Shown here in pieces: positions 18,049 to 29,532 of a DNA stretch of 64,000 nt. The notes beneath the pieces were generated by a model. The model was not told the DNA's origin, did no database searches, and saw nothing but the letters and a program-made list of their open reading frames with translations. The position numbers were made by a program, and so were the translations under genes. The stretch comes from Gemmatimonadota bacterium (GTDB lineage: Bacteria > Gemmatimonadota > Gemmatimonadetes > Longimicrobiales > Gaopeijiaceae), in assembly GCA_022822325.1 (NCBI GenBank), contig JAJEBW010000029.1:1-64000 (forward strand), written 5' to 3'. Within the stretch, counting starts at the first letter, position 1. Each line of letters starts with the position of its first letter.

Positions 18049-19350
18049 ATGAACCCTCTCGATCGTACGCGTCCGACCCGTGCAGCTCCCCGGCGCACTC
18101 GCCGTCGTCCCGGTGGCGTAAGGGGCGCCAGGGCTCCCGTCGACTATGAACGGCGCATCCGGCCCGACGCCTCTCTCGACGACATCGATCTGGAGCTGGC
18201 GGCCTCCTTCCTTGCCGAGACCCCCGGCGGCGGCGATGGCAGGACCGCGCTGGACACGTTGCGCTACTACGGTCTGGTGCGCGGAAGCGAACCCGACTGG
18301 GAGATCACCAACACCGCGCTCCTTCTCTTCGCCCGCTCGCCCGCCCGCCACTGGAATCCGGGGGCCGGGATCCGGGTGATGAGGGTGGCCGGAACCGCGC
18401 GCATTCCGGGTCGCAACAGCACCACGGCGATGGGGTACGCGGGACCGCCGCTGGCCACCGCCATCCGCGACGCCCTGAAGCTCGCCCGGGACCGCATCCG
18501 GATCTCGGAGCCGCTGCGGCACATCTTCTTCCGCTCCGTGCCGGAGTATCCCAGAGCGGCGTGGCGCGAAGTCCTCCTCAATGCGATCGTCCACCGCAGC
18601 TACGAGGGCACCCCCGAGATCGAGGTGGTCTTCTACGACGACCGGGTCGAGATCGCCAGCCCGGGGCTGCCGCTGGAGCCGCTCTCGCCCGATGGCATCC
18701 GCAAGGGCGAGGTCGCCCGCAAGACGCGCAACCCGTTGCTGTGCAGGATTCTGGAGGACGCGGGACTGGTTGCGGCCAGGGGCAGGGGACTGACGGGCGC
18801 CTACGGCGCGATGGAGGAGTCGATGCTGGCCGAGCCCGAGTTGGGACACCGCAACGGACACTTCCTGGTGACGCTGCGCAACGCGCCCGCCTACTCGCCC
18901 GCCGGACCGGGATGGAAGCGGATCGTGGGCAAGCTGAAGATCGACGAGGACCAGAGGCGGATACTCCTTGCCTGTCCCGACGGCTTCACCCGCGACGACT
19001 ACTGCCGGCTGAACGGGGTGGGCGTCACCGAGGCCCGCCGGCGCCTGAAGGAGCTCCTCGACGGGGGAATCGTCGAGCCGGTCGCCACCGGGGCCGGATC
19101 GCCCGCCACCTACTACCTCACCGCCGATCTCGACTCGCGGCGCTGGTTCCTCGAAGACCGAGTCCCCAAGCTACGCGAGTACTTCCGCGGCCAGTCCGGA
19201 CTGCGCAACACCGACTACCGCACCCTCTTCAACACCAGCTACGCCGTTGCCCGCCGCGAACTACTCTCCCTCGCCGAGGACGGCTTCCTCAGAGTGGTCG
19301 GCCAGGGACGCGGCCAGCGTTATCTTCCGGCCATCGGGTTGCGCGACTGA
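18049..19350 (+). CDS. GHKL ATP-binding, winged-helix putative transcriptional regulator (RecG/AlbA_2-associated type)
   Basis: A 433-residue protein resembling the ATP-binding regulators annotated as 'putative DNA-binding / ATP-dependent helicase RecG-like'. REVLLNAIVHRSYEG is the N-box of a GHKL ATPase, VEIASPG its G1 region, and GRGLTGAYGAM a later glycine loop. The second half (~310-433) contains two winged-helix-like segments (RDDYCRLNGVGVTEARRRL and a C-terminal copy), suited to DNA binding. The AlbA_2 domain usual at the N-terminus of this group is short or divergent, replaced by a basic Arg-rich leader. ATG 18049 is preferred for GGAAG 8 nt upstream; ATG 18034 is an alternative. The target is unknown. 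Confidence 0.7.
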   Translation: MNPLDRTRPTRAAPRRTRRRPGGVRGARAPVDYERRIRPDASLDDIDLELAASFLAETPGGGDGRTALDTLRYYGLVRGSEPDWEITNTALLLFARSPARHWNPGAGIRVMRVAGTARIPGRNSTTAMGYAGPPLATAIRDALKLARDRIRISEPLRHIFFRSVPEYPRAAWREVLLNAIVHRSYEGTPEIEVVFYDDRVEIASPGLPLEPLSPDGIRKGEVARKTRNPLLCRILEDAGLVAARGRGLTGAYGAMEESMLAEPELGHRNGHFLVTLRNAPAYSPAGPGWKRIVGKLKIDEDQRRILLACPDGFTRDDYCRLNGVGVTEARRRLKELLDGGIVEPVATGAGSPATYYLTADLDSRRWFLEDRVPKLREYFRGQSGLRNTDYRTLFNTSYAVARRELLSLAEDGFLRVVGQGRGQRYLPAIGLRD

Positions 19351-19452
19351 CCCGCAACACGGTCGAATTTCCGCAGCACGGTTCCAATCGCAAACACGAT
19401 CAAATCCCCGCAACGCAGTCAACCCAACAATCCGAAAGAAGGAAGGAATCTC

Positions 19453-20343
19453 ATGGCTCTTCCGGTCATCGCGGCAGTCCTCGTCGCCATCGGCGGCATC
19501 GTCTTCACCATCCCCTCTCGCAATCCCAAGGTATCCAACCGTCTCGTCGGCTTCGGTCTGATGGGACTCGGGGGAATCGTTCTCCTGACCAACGTCTTCG
19601 TCGTGATCCCGGTCGGCGAGGTCGGCGTCGCGCACTTCCTGGGCAAGGTCAGCGAGCGACCCCTCGAACCGGGAGTGAGGGTGATCAATCCGCTGGCGAG
19701 CGTGGAGAAGATGTCCATCCGCGAGCAGTCGTATCCGCCGCAGGGCAGTGTGGAGCTGATCGAGGCGCAAACCTCCGAACAGCTCAACGTCACCCTGGAG
19801 GTGTCGATCATCTACAGGATTCTGCCCGCAAACGTGGTCGGAATCTACCGCGAGATCGGCAGCGAATCCGACATGGAGCGGCAGTTCGTCCTCAACTCGG
19901 TGCGCAATGGCGTGCGCGACGCGGTGGCCACCAAGTCGATCAACGAGATCTTCTCGCCCAACCGGCGCGACGTCGCCGAGGCGATGCGGACCGAGATCCA
20001 GTCCAAGGCGGGCACCCGTTTCGAGGTGGAGCAGGTCTTCCTCCGCGATGTCCAGGCGCCGGAGCGGGTGCGCGACGCAATCGAGCAGAAGCTGGAGCGC
20101 GAACAGCAGGTCGCGGCCGAAGAGTTCCAGACCCAGATCATCCAGGAGCAGGCGCGCCAGCAGGCCGAGGAGGCGAAGGGGATCGCCGAGGCGCAGCGGA
20201 TCATCTCGGAGGGGCTGACGCAGGAATACCTGACCTTCTTCTACATCCAGCAACTCGCCGAGATGCCGGAGGGATCGCTCGTCTACGTTCCGACCGAGGG
20301 CGGGATTCCGCTGATCCGAAATCTGGGCGGCGGCAGCAGGTAG
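19453..20343 (+). CDS. SPFH/prohibitin-family membrane protein
   Basis: A 296-residue protein with two N-terminal membrane helices (residues 2-20 and 31-53), then an SPFH (band 7) domain starting VVIPVGEVGVAHFLGKV, and a helical coiled-coil rich in Glu, Gln and Ala (~205-255). Prohibitin-like proteins form ring or cage oligomers on the membrane and often hold or control FtsH-type proteases. The N-terminus is well set by AAGAAGGAAGG upstream of ATG 19453. The 25 nt to the next start suggests co-transcription with the aminopeptidase lipoprotein. The role in this organism is inferred only from the family. Confidence 0.88.
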   Translation: MALPVIAAVLVAIGGIVFTIPSRNPKVSNRLVGFGLMGLGGIVLLTNVFVVIPVGEVGVAHFLGKVSERPLEPGVRVINPLASVEKMSIREQSYPPQGSVELIEAQTSEQLNVTLEVSIIYRILPANVVGIYREIGSESDMERQFVLNSVRNGVRDAVATKSINEIFSPNRRDVAEAMRTEIQSKAGTRFEVEQVFLRDVQAPERVRDAIEQKLEREQQVAAEEFQTQIIQEQARQQAEEAKGIAEAQRIISEGLTQEYLTFFYIQQLAEMPEGSLVYVPTEGGIPLIRNLGGGSR

Positions 20344-20368
20344 ACCGGGCCGGGGGGGCAGGGGGAAG

Positions 20369-21493
20369 GTGCGTCGCAAGCGTCGCCGGACCCGCTGGCT
20401 GGTTCTTCTCGCCGGTGTCGCGGCGCTGGCGGTGGTTCTGGGACCGGGCACCGCCTGCTCGCCCCTCTATGTGATTCGGGCCGGGTGGGAGGAAGCGCGG
20501 ATTCTGCGGGGGCGGCAACCGATCGACGAGGTGATCGCCGCGCCGGAGACCACCGAGCGGACGCGGGTGAAGCTCCGACTGGCGACCGAGGCGCGCGCAT
20601 TCGCCCGGGACCGGCTGGGTCTCGACGTCGGGGACAGCTACACGACCTACACCGAGCTCGACCGCGACACCCTGGCGATGGTGCTGTCGGCCGCGCACCG
20701 CGACCGGCTGGAGGCGGTGACCTGGTGGTTCCCCATTGTGGGGAATGTGCCGTACCGGGGATTCTTCGATCTTGAGGGGGCGCTGCGCGAGCAGGAATCG
20801 CTCGAGGCGGAGGGATTCGACACATTGCTGCGCCCGACCTCCGCCTTCAGCACTCTGGGATGGTTCTCCGATCCCCTCCTCTCGACGGTGGTCCGCTACG
20901 ACGAGGTCGAGCTGGTGACGACGGTGATCCACGAGCTCTCCCACAACCACCTCTTCGTGCCGGGCCGGGTGCGCTTCAACGAGAGCTTCGCGACCTGGGT
21001 GGGCCGGGCCGGCGCCGTGCAGTTCTTCTGCAACCGCCAGGGCGAGGGCCCCAACGCCGAGTGGTGCCGGAGCGCGCGCGGCCGCTGGGACGACGTGCAG
21101 CGATTTTCGCGCTTCATGGATGAGCTGGTGGCCGATTTGCAGGCGCTCTACGGCGACCCGGAGCTGCCGAGGGCGGCGAAGGTGGCCGGGCGGGAGCGGA
21201 TCTTCGCTTCGCACCTGGAGCGCTTTCGCAACGAGCTGCGGCCGCGCCTGGTGGCGCTTTCCTTCGCCGGCTTCGAGTCCACCCCCCTCAACAACGCAAC
21301 CCTGCTCGCCCGGATGCGCTATTATCATCGGTTGCCCGCATTCGAGTCCCTCTCACGCCGGCACGGGGGATCGCTCGCGACGGCCATTCGGGCGCTGGCC
21401 GCCGCCATTCCGGCGACGGACGACCCCTTCACCCTCCTCCCCGCCTCCCCACCCGCGGCGCGCCCCGACCCGGCTACCCCTTCCGCGCCCTGA
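20369..21493 (+). CDS. Putative aminopeptidase, zincin family PF10023, probable lipoprotein
   Basis: A 374-residue protein with a basic start, a hydrophobic signal and GTACSPLY, a weak lipobox. The following GWEEARILRGRQPI block is typical of this family. The zinc site is HELSH (near residues 188-192), followed by FNESFATWVG, whose Glu is the likely third ligand. The protein is called an aminopeptidase by family only; the substrate is unknown. The start is GTG 20369, preceded by GGGGGAAG. The C-terminal ~20 residues are Pro/Ala-rich. Confidence 0.8.
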   Translation: MRRKRRRTRWLVLLAGVAALAVVLGPGTACSPLYVIRAGWEEARILRGRQPIDEVIAAPETTERTRVKLRLATEARAFARDRLGLDVGDSYTTYTELDRDTLAMVLSAAHRDRLEAVTWWFPIVGNVPYRGFFDLEGALREQESLEAEGFDTLLRPTSAFSTLGWFSDPLLSTVVRYDEVELVTTVIHELSHNHLFVPGRVRFNESFATWVGRAGAVQFFCNRQGEGPNAEWCRSARGRWDDVQRFSRFMDELVADLQALYGDPELPRAAKVAGRERIFASHLERFRNELRPRLVALSFAGFESTPLNNATLLARMRYYHRLPAFESLSRRHGGSLATAIRALAAAIPATDDPFTLLPASPPAARPDPATPSAP

Positions 21494-21613
21494 CCGCCCA
21501 CCCCTCCGCAACCTCCCATCCACCGGCATGGCACCGCCCCCTCCCGTTCGGGCCGTCGGCTTTCCCGGCCCCGATTCGCCTTCTCCACTCGACCCCCCAC
21601 TTGCGCAGCGACC

Positions 21614-24103
21614 ATGTCCGTACCCGGCGACAAGGCCTACGACCCGTCTTCCCTTGAGCGCAGATGGCAGGCGCGCTGGGAGCGGGACCGCACCAACTCC
21701 TTCTCCCTGGAGGAGTTGCGCACCGCCCGGCGCCCCTACTTCAACCTGATGATGTTCCCCTACCCCTCCGCCGAGGGGCTGCATGTGGGCAACATCTACG
21801 CCTTCACCGGAGCGGACGTCCACGGCCGCTTCAAGCGTTTGCAGGGCTACGACGTCTTCGAGCCGATCGGGTTCGACGCCTTCGGGATCCACTCCGAGAA
21901 CTTCGCGCTCAAGACCGGCAAGCACCCCTCGCGGCTGATTCCGGCGAACATCGTCAACTTTCAGCGCCAGTTGCGGCGAATCGGCGGCATGTTCGACTGG
22001 GACCACACCGTGGACACCACCGATCCCGAATACTACCGCTGGACCCAGTGGCTCTTCCTCCAGTTCTTCCGCAGGGGGCTGGCCGAAAAGAAGGGAGCCC
22101 CGGTCAACTGGTGTCCGTCGTGCATGACGGTGCTGGCCAACGAACAGGTGATCGTGGGGGAATGCGAGCGTTGCGGAACCGGCGTCGAACAGCGCTTCAT
22201 CCATCAGTGGTTCCTGAAGATCACCGACTACGCCGAACGCCTGCTGCGAAATCTGGAGCGAATCGACTGGTCCGATTCCACCCTCAAGGCGCAGGCCAAC
22301 TGGATCGGCCGCTCGGAGGGGGCGCAGCTTCGTTTTCCGGTCTACCGGCCGCGGGCGCCGGGGCTGATCGTCGAGGTCTTCACCACTCGCCCCGACACCG
22401 TCTTCGGAGCCACCTACGTGGTGCTCGCGCCCGAACACCCGCTGGTGGACGATATCGCGACCGACGACCGCCGCGCCGAGGTGGAGGCCTACCGGGAGCG
22501 GACCCGCGCGATGGATCTGGTGGCGCGGCGCAAGATCGAGAAGGACAAGACGGGGGTCTTCACCGGCGGCTTCTGCGTGAACCCGGCGACCGGCGACCGC
22601 GTGCCGGTCTGGATCGCCGACTATGTGCTGATGGGATACGGAACCGGGGCGATCATGGCGGTGCCCGGGCACGACGAGCGCGACTTCGACTTCGCGACCG
22701 CCCATGGGCTGCCGATCACGCGGGTCGTGGCTGCGGCGGGCGAAGATGCGGACACCCCGCTCGCGAAGGCATACGAGTATCCGGTGGGCGTTCTGGTCAA
22801 CTCGGGAATCTACGACGGACTCGAGGTCGACCCGGGCAGAGACGCCATCGTCACCGATCTCTGCAAGGTGCGTCTGGCGCGGCGAAGAGTCACCTATCGG
22901 CTGCACGACTGGTGCATCTCGCGGCAGCGCTATTGGGGTCCGCCGATCCCGATCGTCCACTGCGAGGAATGCGGTCCGGTCGCCGTCCCCGAGGAGGAGC
23001 TCCCCGTGCTGCTCCCCGAGGTGGAGGATTTCCGGCCCGACCGGTCGGGAGTCAGTCCGCTGGCGCGCGTGCGCGACTGGTACGAGGTCCCCTGCCCCGA
23101 ATGCGACGGCGAAGCGCGGCGCGAAACAGATGTTTCCGACGTCTTCCTGGACAGCGCCTGGTACTTTCTGCGCTATCCTTCCACCGACTTCGACGATCGC
23201 CCCTTCGACAGGGAGATCACCCGCCGCTGGCTCCCGGTGGACATGTACATCGGGGGCAACGAGCATGCCGTCCTTCATCTGCTCTATTCGCGCTTCGTCG
23301 TCATGGCGCTCAAAGACATGGGGCTGTTGGACTTCGAGGAACCCTACGACCGCTTTCGCGCCCACGGCCTGATCATTCGCGAGGGCGCCAAGATGTCCAA
23401 GAGCAAGGGGAACGTGATCATCCCCGATCCGATCATCGAGCGCTACGGAGCCGACACCTTCCGTCTCTACCTCATGTTTCTGGGCCCCTTCGCGGAGGGA
23501 GGCGACTACCAGGACCAGGGGATTTCGGGCCCGCACGGCTTCCTGCACCGGCTCTGGGAATCGGTGGTTCCGGAAGAGGGCGAACTCTCCGCCGAAGAGG
23601 CCGACGAGGGGGTGGAGCGGAAGCTGCACCAAACGATCAAGCGGGTGACCGAACAGCTCGCGGAGCTGCGCTACAACACCGCGATCGCCGCCATGATGGA
23701 GTACCTGAATGCGGTGCGGGCGGGGGGAAGGCGGCCGCGCCGGGCCGAGGTCGAGCCGCTGGTCTGCATGGTGGCCCCCTTCGCGCCGCATATCGCCGAG
23801 GAACTGTGGCGCCGACTCGGTCACGACGAGAGCATCTTCGAGGGGGCCAACTGGCCGGCCTTCGATCCCGCCAGGTGCGTGAAGAACGACGCGCGAATTG
23901 CGGTGCAGGTGAATGGGCGGGTGCGCGGCACGGTGCTTGCGCCGGTGGGGGCCGACCGCGACGAGGTGATGGCCAGGGCGCGCGCGGAAGCCAATGTGGC
24001 ACGACACCTGGAGGGCACGTATGTACGCCGAATCGTACACATTCCCGACCGCCTCCTTAACTTTGTGGTCGTGCGCGCCGCGGGCGTCGGCCGCGCAAGG
24101 TAG
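21614..24103 (+). CDS. leuS: Leucyl-tRNA synthetase
   Basis: An 829-residue class I synthetase that charges tRNA-Leu. The HIGH motif reads HVGN (57-60) within PYPSAEGLHVGN. The editing (CP1) domain, which hydrolyses mischarged tRNA, runs through the VFTTRPDTVFGAT region. The KMSKS loop reads KMSKSKGN near residue 594. A C-terminal anticodon-binding and tail domain completes the enzyme. The length is near the bacterial norm (~800-880). The ATG at 21614 fits the conserved N-terminus, although no strong Shine-Dalgarno is visible. It is followed after 31 nt by tkt on the same strand. Confidence 0.97.
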   Translation: MSVPGDKAYDPSSLERRWQARWERDRTNSFSLEELRTARRPYFNLMMFPYPSAEGLHVGNIYAFTGADVHGRFKRLQGYDVFEPIGFDAFGIHSENFALKTGKHPSRLIPANIVNFQRQLRRIGGMFDWDHTVDTTDPEYYRWTQWLFLQFFRRGLAEKKGAPVNWCPSCMTVLANEQVIVGECERCGTGVEQRFIHQWFLKITDYAERLLRNLERIDWSDSTLKAQANWIGRSEGAQLRFPVYRPRAPGLIVEVFTTRPDTVFGATYVVLAPEHPLVDDIATDDRRAEVEAYRERTRAMDLVARRKIEKDKTGVFTGGFCVNPATGDRVPVWIADYVLMGYGTGAIMAVPGHDERDFDFATAHGLPITRVVAAAGEDADTPLAKAYEYPVGVLVNSGIYDGLEVDPGRDAIVTDLCKVRLARRRVTYRLHDWCISRQRYWGPPIPIVHCEECGPVAVPEEELPVLLPEVEDFRPDRSGVSPLARVRDWYEVPCPECDGEARRETDVSDVFLDSAWYFLRYPSTDFDDRPFDREITRRWLPVDMYIGGNEHAVLHLLYSRFVVMALKDMGLLDFEEPYDRFRAHGLIIREGAKMSKSKGNVIIPDPIIERYGADTFRLYLMFLGPFAEGGDYQDQGISGPHGFLHRLWESVVPEEGELSAEEADEGVERKLHQTIKRVTEQLAELRYNTAIAAMMEYLNAVRAGGRRPRRAEVEPLVCMVAPFAPHIAEELWRRLGHDESIFEGANWPAFDPARCVKNDARIAVQVNGRVRGTVLAPVGADRDEVMARARAEANVARHLEGTYVRRIVHIPDRLLNFVVVRAAGVGRAR

Positions 24104-24134
24104 CGCCTGGTAGAACCCGAGCCGAGACTGACGC

Positions 24135-26156
<2,022 letters not shown>

Positions 26157-26186
26157 CCAGCCAACACGATGCTTCGGGAGGAAGGA

Positions 26187-28223
26187 ATGCGCAGCGGACG
26201 AGTCATCCGAATCACCCGCATTGCGCTGACCCTCGCCGCCCTGGTTCCCATCCCCCCCGCCGCCGCCCAGGACACCACCACCGTCACCCGGCTGCGCGGT
26301 CTCCGCGTGGAGGTCCCCAAACCTTCCACCACCACCGGCGGCACCAGCACGGTCGAGATCGCCACCGATTCATTGAGCGTCGTTGCGGCCGCCACCGCCG
26401 AAGAGTTCCTGCGGCGCGTCCCTCTCGTGCAGATGCGCGTCAACTCGCGCGGCGAGGTTCAACCCGATCTGCGCGGCGCCGAGGATCGCCAGATCGCCGT
26501 TCTCCTCGATGGCGTCCCTCTCACCGTCGGGTGGGACCACCGCACCGACATGTCGATCATTCCCTTCACCACGGTGCGCTCGGTCACGATTCTGCGCGGA
26601 CTCTCCTCGATGCTGCACGGACCCAACGTTCTGGGGGGCGCCTTCGAGTTCAAGGTCGCGAGCGGCGACGACGTTCCCATGGTCGCACCGCCCTTTTCGG
26701 CCGCGGTCTCGCTCCAGACCGACGGAGCCACCCGCGTCACCGCCAGCGGAGGCGGCGTCATTGCCCGCGACTACGCCGACTGGACCGTGCGCGCCGGGGC
26801 CGGACACCGCGACAATCCCGGGCTCCCGCTTCCGGGGGGCGTCCACGCCGATCCCAATCTCGATCCCGCTTTTCTGGCCGACATGGAGGGCCGGCGCCTC
26901 AACTCCGATCACCAGCTCACGGACGGCTTCCTCTCGGTGCGCTACCAGGGCGCGGACGGCGGCTGGTTCTCGAGTCTCGTCACGGCGGCGGACGGCGAGC
27001 GCGGCGTTCCGCCCGAAGCCCACGTCTCCGATCCGCGTCTCTGGCGGTATCCGGACCAGAGCCGGTTCGTGGTCGCCATGTCGGGGGGCACGAGCGAGTT
27101 CGAGACTTCGACGGGGCGCGGCGATGTCGAGGCTTCCTTCGGCGTGGACCACACCAGCATTGCGATCGACGAGTACGATTCCCACCTCTATCGCTCGGTG
27201 GTGGACGGCGAAACGGGGGTGACGACCACGCTGACCGGCAGGCTGCTCGGCGATTATCTCTTCACCGACGGACCGGAGTTCTGGAGTTCGCTGACGCTGG
27301 CCAATGTCACCCACACCGAGAGCTTTGCGAACGGCTCCGCCTTCGACTACGGGCAGCGGCTCTGGAGTCTGGGAACCGAGGCCGAGATCGGCGGCGATGG
27401 CAGCGTCATCTGGAGCGTGGGCGCTTCGGTGGATGGCTCGGACACCCCGATGTCGGGCGACAAACCGGCCATTGACGCCATCTGGGACTGGGGTGCGCGG
27501 ACCGGGATCACCGTCCTGGGATCGGGTGGCGACATCCTCTATCATGCCGGAGTCAGCCGCCGGACCCGCTTCCCCTCGCTGCGCGAACTCTACTCCGGCG
27601 CGCTGGGACGCTTCGAGCCCAACCCCGATCTTCGGCCCGAGAGCCTGCAGGCGGGCGAGCTGGGCGTCACCTTCAGCTTCGGCGAAAACCGGGTGCAGCT
27701 CGCGGGATTCCACCACCGGCTCGCCGACGGCATCGTGCGTACGCGGACCGTCACCACCGAGGGCATCCGCTTCAAGCGCGTCAACCGCGACAATGTGCGC
27801 TCAACCGGGCTGGAGGTGCTGGCCGCCGGCGCCCAGGGCCCCCTCACCTACGGCGGCGACCTCACCCTGAAGCGCGTCCGCATCTCCGATTCCCAGGCCA
27901 ACGAGGAGGCGCGCGCCGAGTACGAACCGGGGATCTCCGCCACCATGAACCTCGGAGTGCGCACCGTCTCCAATGTGGATCTGGCCGGATTCGTCCGCTA
28001 CCGGGGCGTGCAGTACTGCGAAAATGTGGAGGTCTCGGGACTCGACCGGATGGACGCGAGCGCAACGGTGGACCTCGAGGCCCGCCGGGACTTCGCGCTG
28101 CGTGGCGGGCGGCGGCTCCGCAGCATGATCAGCGTGAGCAATCTGGCCGACGGCACGATGCTGGACCAGTGCGGACTGCCGCAGCCGGGACGGATGCTGC
28201 GGTTTCAGTTCAATCTGGGGTGA
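26187..28223 (+). CDS. TonB-dependent outer-membrane receptor
   Basis: A 678-residue outer-membrane protein. It has a signal peptide (ending near PPAAAQ), a plug domain (DRQIAVLLDGVPLTVGW, TILRGLSSMLHGPNVLGG) and a beta-barrel with alternating patterns up to a C-terminal RFQFNLG strand. Such receptors import siderophores, cobalamin, sugars or metals using TonB-ExbBD energy; the ligand is not evident and no partner transporter is adjacent. ATG 26187 is chosen because GGGAGGAAGG ends just upstream, rather than the ATG at 26169. A conserved FRXLXEL-type motif appears as RFPSLRELYSG. Confidence 0.9.
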   Translation: MRSGRVIRITRIALTLAALVPIPPAAAQDTTTVTRLRGLRVEVPKPSTTTGGTSTVEIATDSLSVVAAATAEEFLRRVPLVQMRVNSRGEVQPDLRGAEDRQIAVLLDGVPLTVGWDHRTDMSIIPFTTVRSVTILRGLSSMLHGPNVLGGAFEFKVASGDDVPMVAPPFSAAVSLQTDGATRVTASGGGVIARDYADWTVRAGAGHRDNPGLPLPGGVHADPNLDPAFLADMEGRRLNSDHQLTDGFLSVRYQGADGGWFSSLVTAADGERGVPPEAHVSDPRLWRYPDQSRFVVAMSGGTSEFETSTGRGDVEASFGVDHTSIAIDEYDSHLYRSVVDGETGVTTTLTGRLLGDYLFTDGPEFWSSLTLANVTHTESFANGSAFDYGQRLWSLGTEAEIGGDGSVIWSVGASVDGSDTPMSGDKPAIDAIWDWGARTGITVLGSGGDILYHAGVSRRTRFPSLRELYSGALGRFEPNPDLRPESLQAGELGVTFSFGENRVQLAGFHHRLADGIVRTRTVTTEGIRFKRVNRDNVRSTGLEVLAAGAQGPLTYGGDLTLKRVRISDSQANEEARAEYEPGISATMNLGVRTVSNVDLAGFVRYRGVQYCENVEVSGLDRMDASATVDLEARRDFALRGGRRLRSMISVSNLADGTMLDQCGLPQPGRMLRFQFNLG

Positions 28224-28296
28224 GGTGGAAGGCTCCTGCGCGTGTGGATGCGAGCTCGTCCTCGAGCGCCGTCAGCGACCGATCGAACGGCTGGCT

Positions 28297-28651
28297 CTAT
28301 TCGGCACAGACGATCCAGCTTGGGTGATCCCAATATTCGTTGTCGGCATCCCATTCCAGCGGCATTCCCACGAAGCAATCCGACGAATTGGCGACCTGAC
28401 GCAACAGGGTCATCCACGCAATCGCCGTAGACGTTCCAGGTCTCCGCTTTCGAGGATCCCCGCATGAAATCCCACCACCCGGGCTGGTCATGGAAGTCCG
28501 CGCCGAGTGTGCAACTGGCTTGAATATCATCGTCCTGGTCGAAATTCGCGGTGAGCATCATTGCCGCAAAGGGCCCCAGCGACTCCAGGGACCGCGTTGC
28601 ATAGACAACAGTCCGGCCGTCTTGACGAAATTCGGTCCGCGCGGAAAAACC
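28297..28651 (-). pseudogene. Frameshifted remnant of an unidentified small gene
   Basis: Read leftwards from about 28650, one frame gives protein-like text (RTVVYATRSLESLGPFAAMM, then a second block WWDFMRGSSKAETWNVYGDC). Near 28400-28430 the natural reading moves to another frame that continues CFVGMPLEWDADNEYWDH and stops at 28297 with SWIVCAE. Each frame becomes Arg/Gly-rich outside its own part. No start codon with a ribosome binding site is visible. The simplest reading is a decayed gene lying between batE and the convergent receptor gene; a sequencing indel is the alternative. The family is not recognised. Confidence 0.42.
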
Positions 28652-28668
28652 ACTCGCGCCGTCCCCCC

Positions 28669-29532
28669 TCAGATCACCTCCAGGGCCTCCAGCCGCAACC
28701 AGCCCACCTTGCCATCCGCCAACACAATCTCGGCCCACTCGCCCGCACGCCGGTCGATCCGGACCGCGGTGCCGGCGTGGAGGGTGAAGACGGTCAATCC
28801 CCCTTCCTCCGAGGGCGCGCTCAGAACCCGGGCCTCGGCCGCCATGACGATTGCGCGTTCCGCCTCCAGCGCTTTGGTTTCGCGCACAATCAGGGTGCCG
28901 CCAAAAAGAAGCAATCCCCCCGCGCCCACCTGGAGCGTCGCCCGCAATCCGGCCGGAAGCCGCCCGCGACCGCGCCGAAGCACCGCAGCGACGACCGCCG
29001 CTCCGACCGCCAGGTAGCACGCCGCCGTCCCGGTCAGCAGCCAGCCCCTCGGGATCAGCGCCATCCACCAGTCCGCCGCAATGAGCAGCCAGAAGCGGGG
29101 AAGGGGCTCGATTCGGTCCTGCAAACGTCGCCGAACCACTTCGAGATTGGCGCGGATGTCCTCGTCGGCCGGGTCCAGGCGGGCTGCGCGTTCGTAGTTG
29201 AGGACGGCGCGGGCCACATCGCCGGTGCGGAAGTGGGCGTTGCCCAGGTTGTAGTAGAGCTCGGGGGACTCGAAGCCGGCGCTGCGAACGGAGTCGTACT
29301 GCACAATGGCTCCCGCGAAATCCCCGGCCTGGTAGAGGCGGTTGCCCTCGGCGAAGAACGCCTCCTGCGCGGCTGTGGGCGGCGACGCCAGGAACGCCAG
29401 CCAAACCATGATCCGGCTCCCCCGGGACAAAACGCGACGCCTCTGCCACCGCTTCGTCCGCCACGGCTTTACCTGCCACCGCTTCATCCGGCCCCGGCCG
29501 GCCTGACCCCGCTGCGCTTCACCCCGCCTCAC
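28669..29532 (-). CDS. batE: BatE-like protein (TPR repeats, membrane helices, SH3 domain)
   Basis: A 287-residue envelope protein, the last gene of the Bat operon. After a basic leader and hydrophobic signal ending SPPTAAQ come two TPR-like repeats (FFAEGNRLYQAGDFAGAIVQ; YYNLGNAHFRTGDVARAV), two membrane helices and a C-terminal SH3-like domain (ARVLSAPSEEGG...GWLRLEALEV). Bat proteins are linked to stress or oxygen tolerance in Bacteroides, with no settled mechanism. The start GTG 29532 overlaps the batD stop as GTGA, which implies coupled translation; ATG 29487 or 29409 would give a tidier signal peptide. Confidence 0.82.
   Translation of the reverse strand: MRRGEAQRGQAGRGRMKRWQVKPWRTKRWQRRRVLSRGSRIMVWLAFLASPPTAAQEAFFAEGNRLYQAGDFAGAIVQYDSVRSAGFESPELYYNLGNAHFRTGDVARAVLNYERAARLDPADEDIRANLEVVRRRLQDRIEPLPRFWLLIAADWWMALIPRGWLLTGTAACYLAVGAAVVAAVLRRGRGRLPAGLRATLQVGAGGLLLFGGTLIVRETKALEAERAIVMAAEARVLSAPSEEGGLTVFTLHAGTAVRIDRRAGEWAEIVLADGKVGWLRLEALEVI

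Noticed and set aside
19351-19452. tRNA-like GGTTCCAATC text before the SPFH gene
   Set aside because: No acceptor, D-arm or anticodon stem can be paired around it; only short CCGCAACACGG-type direct repeats are present.
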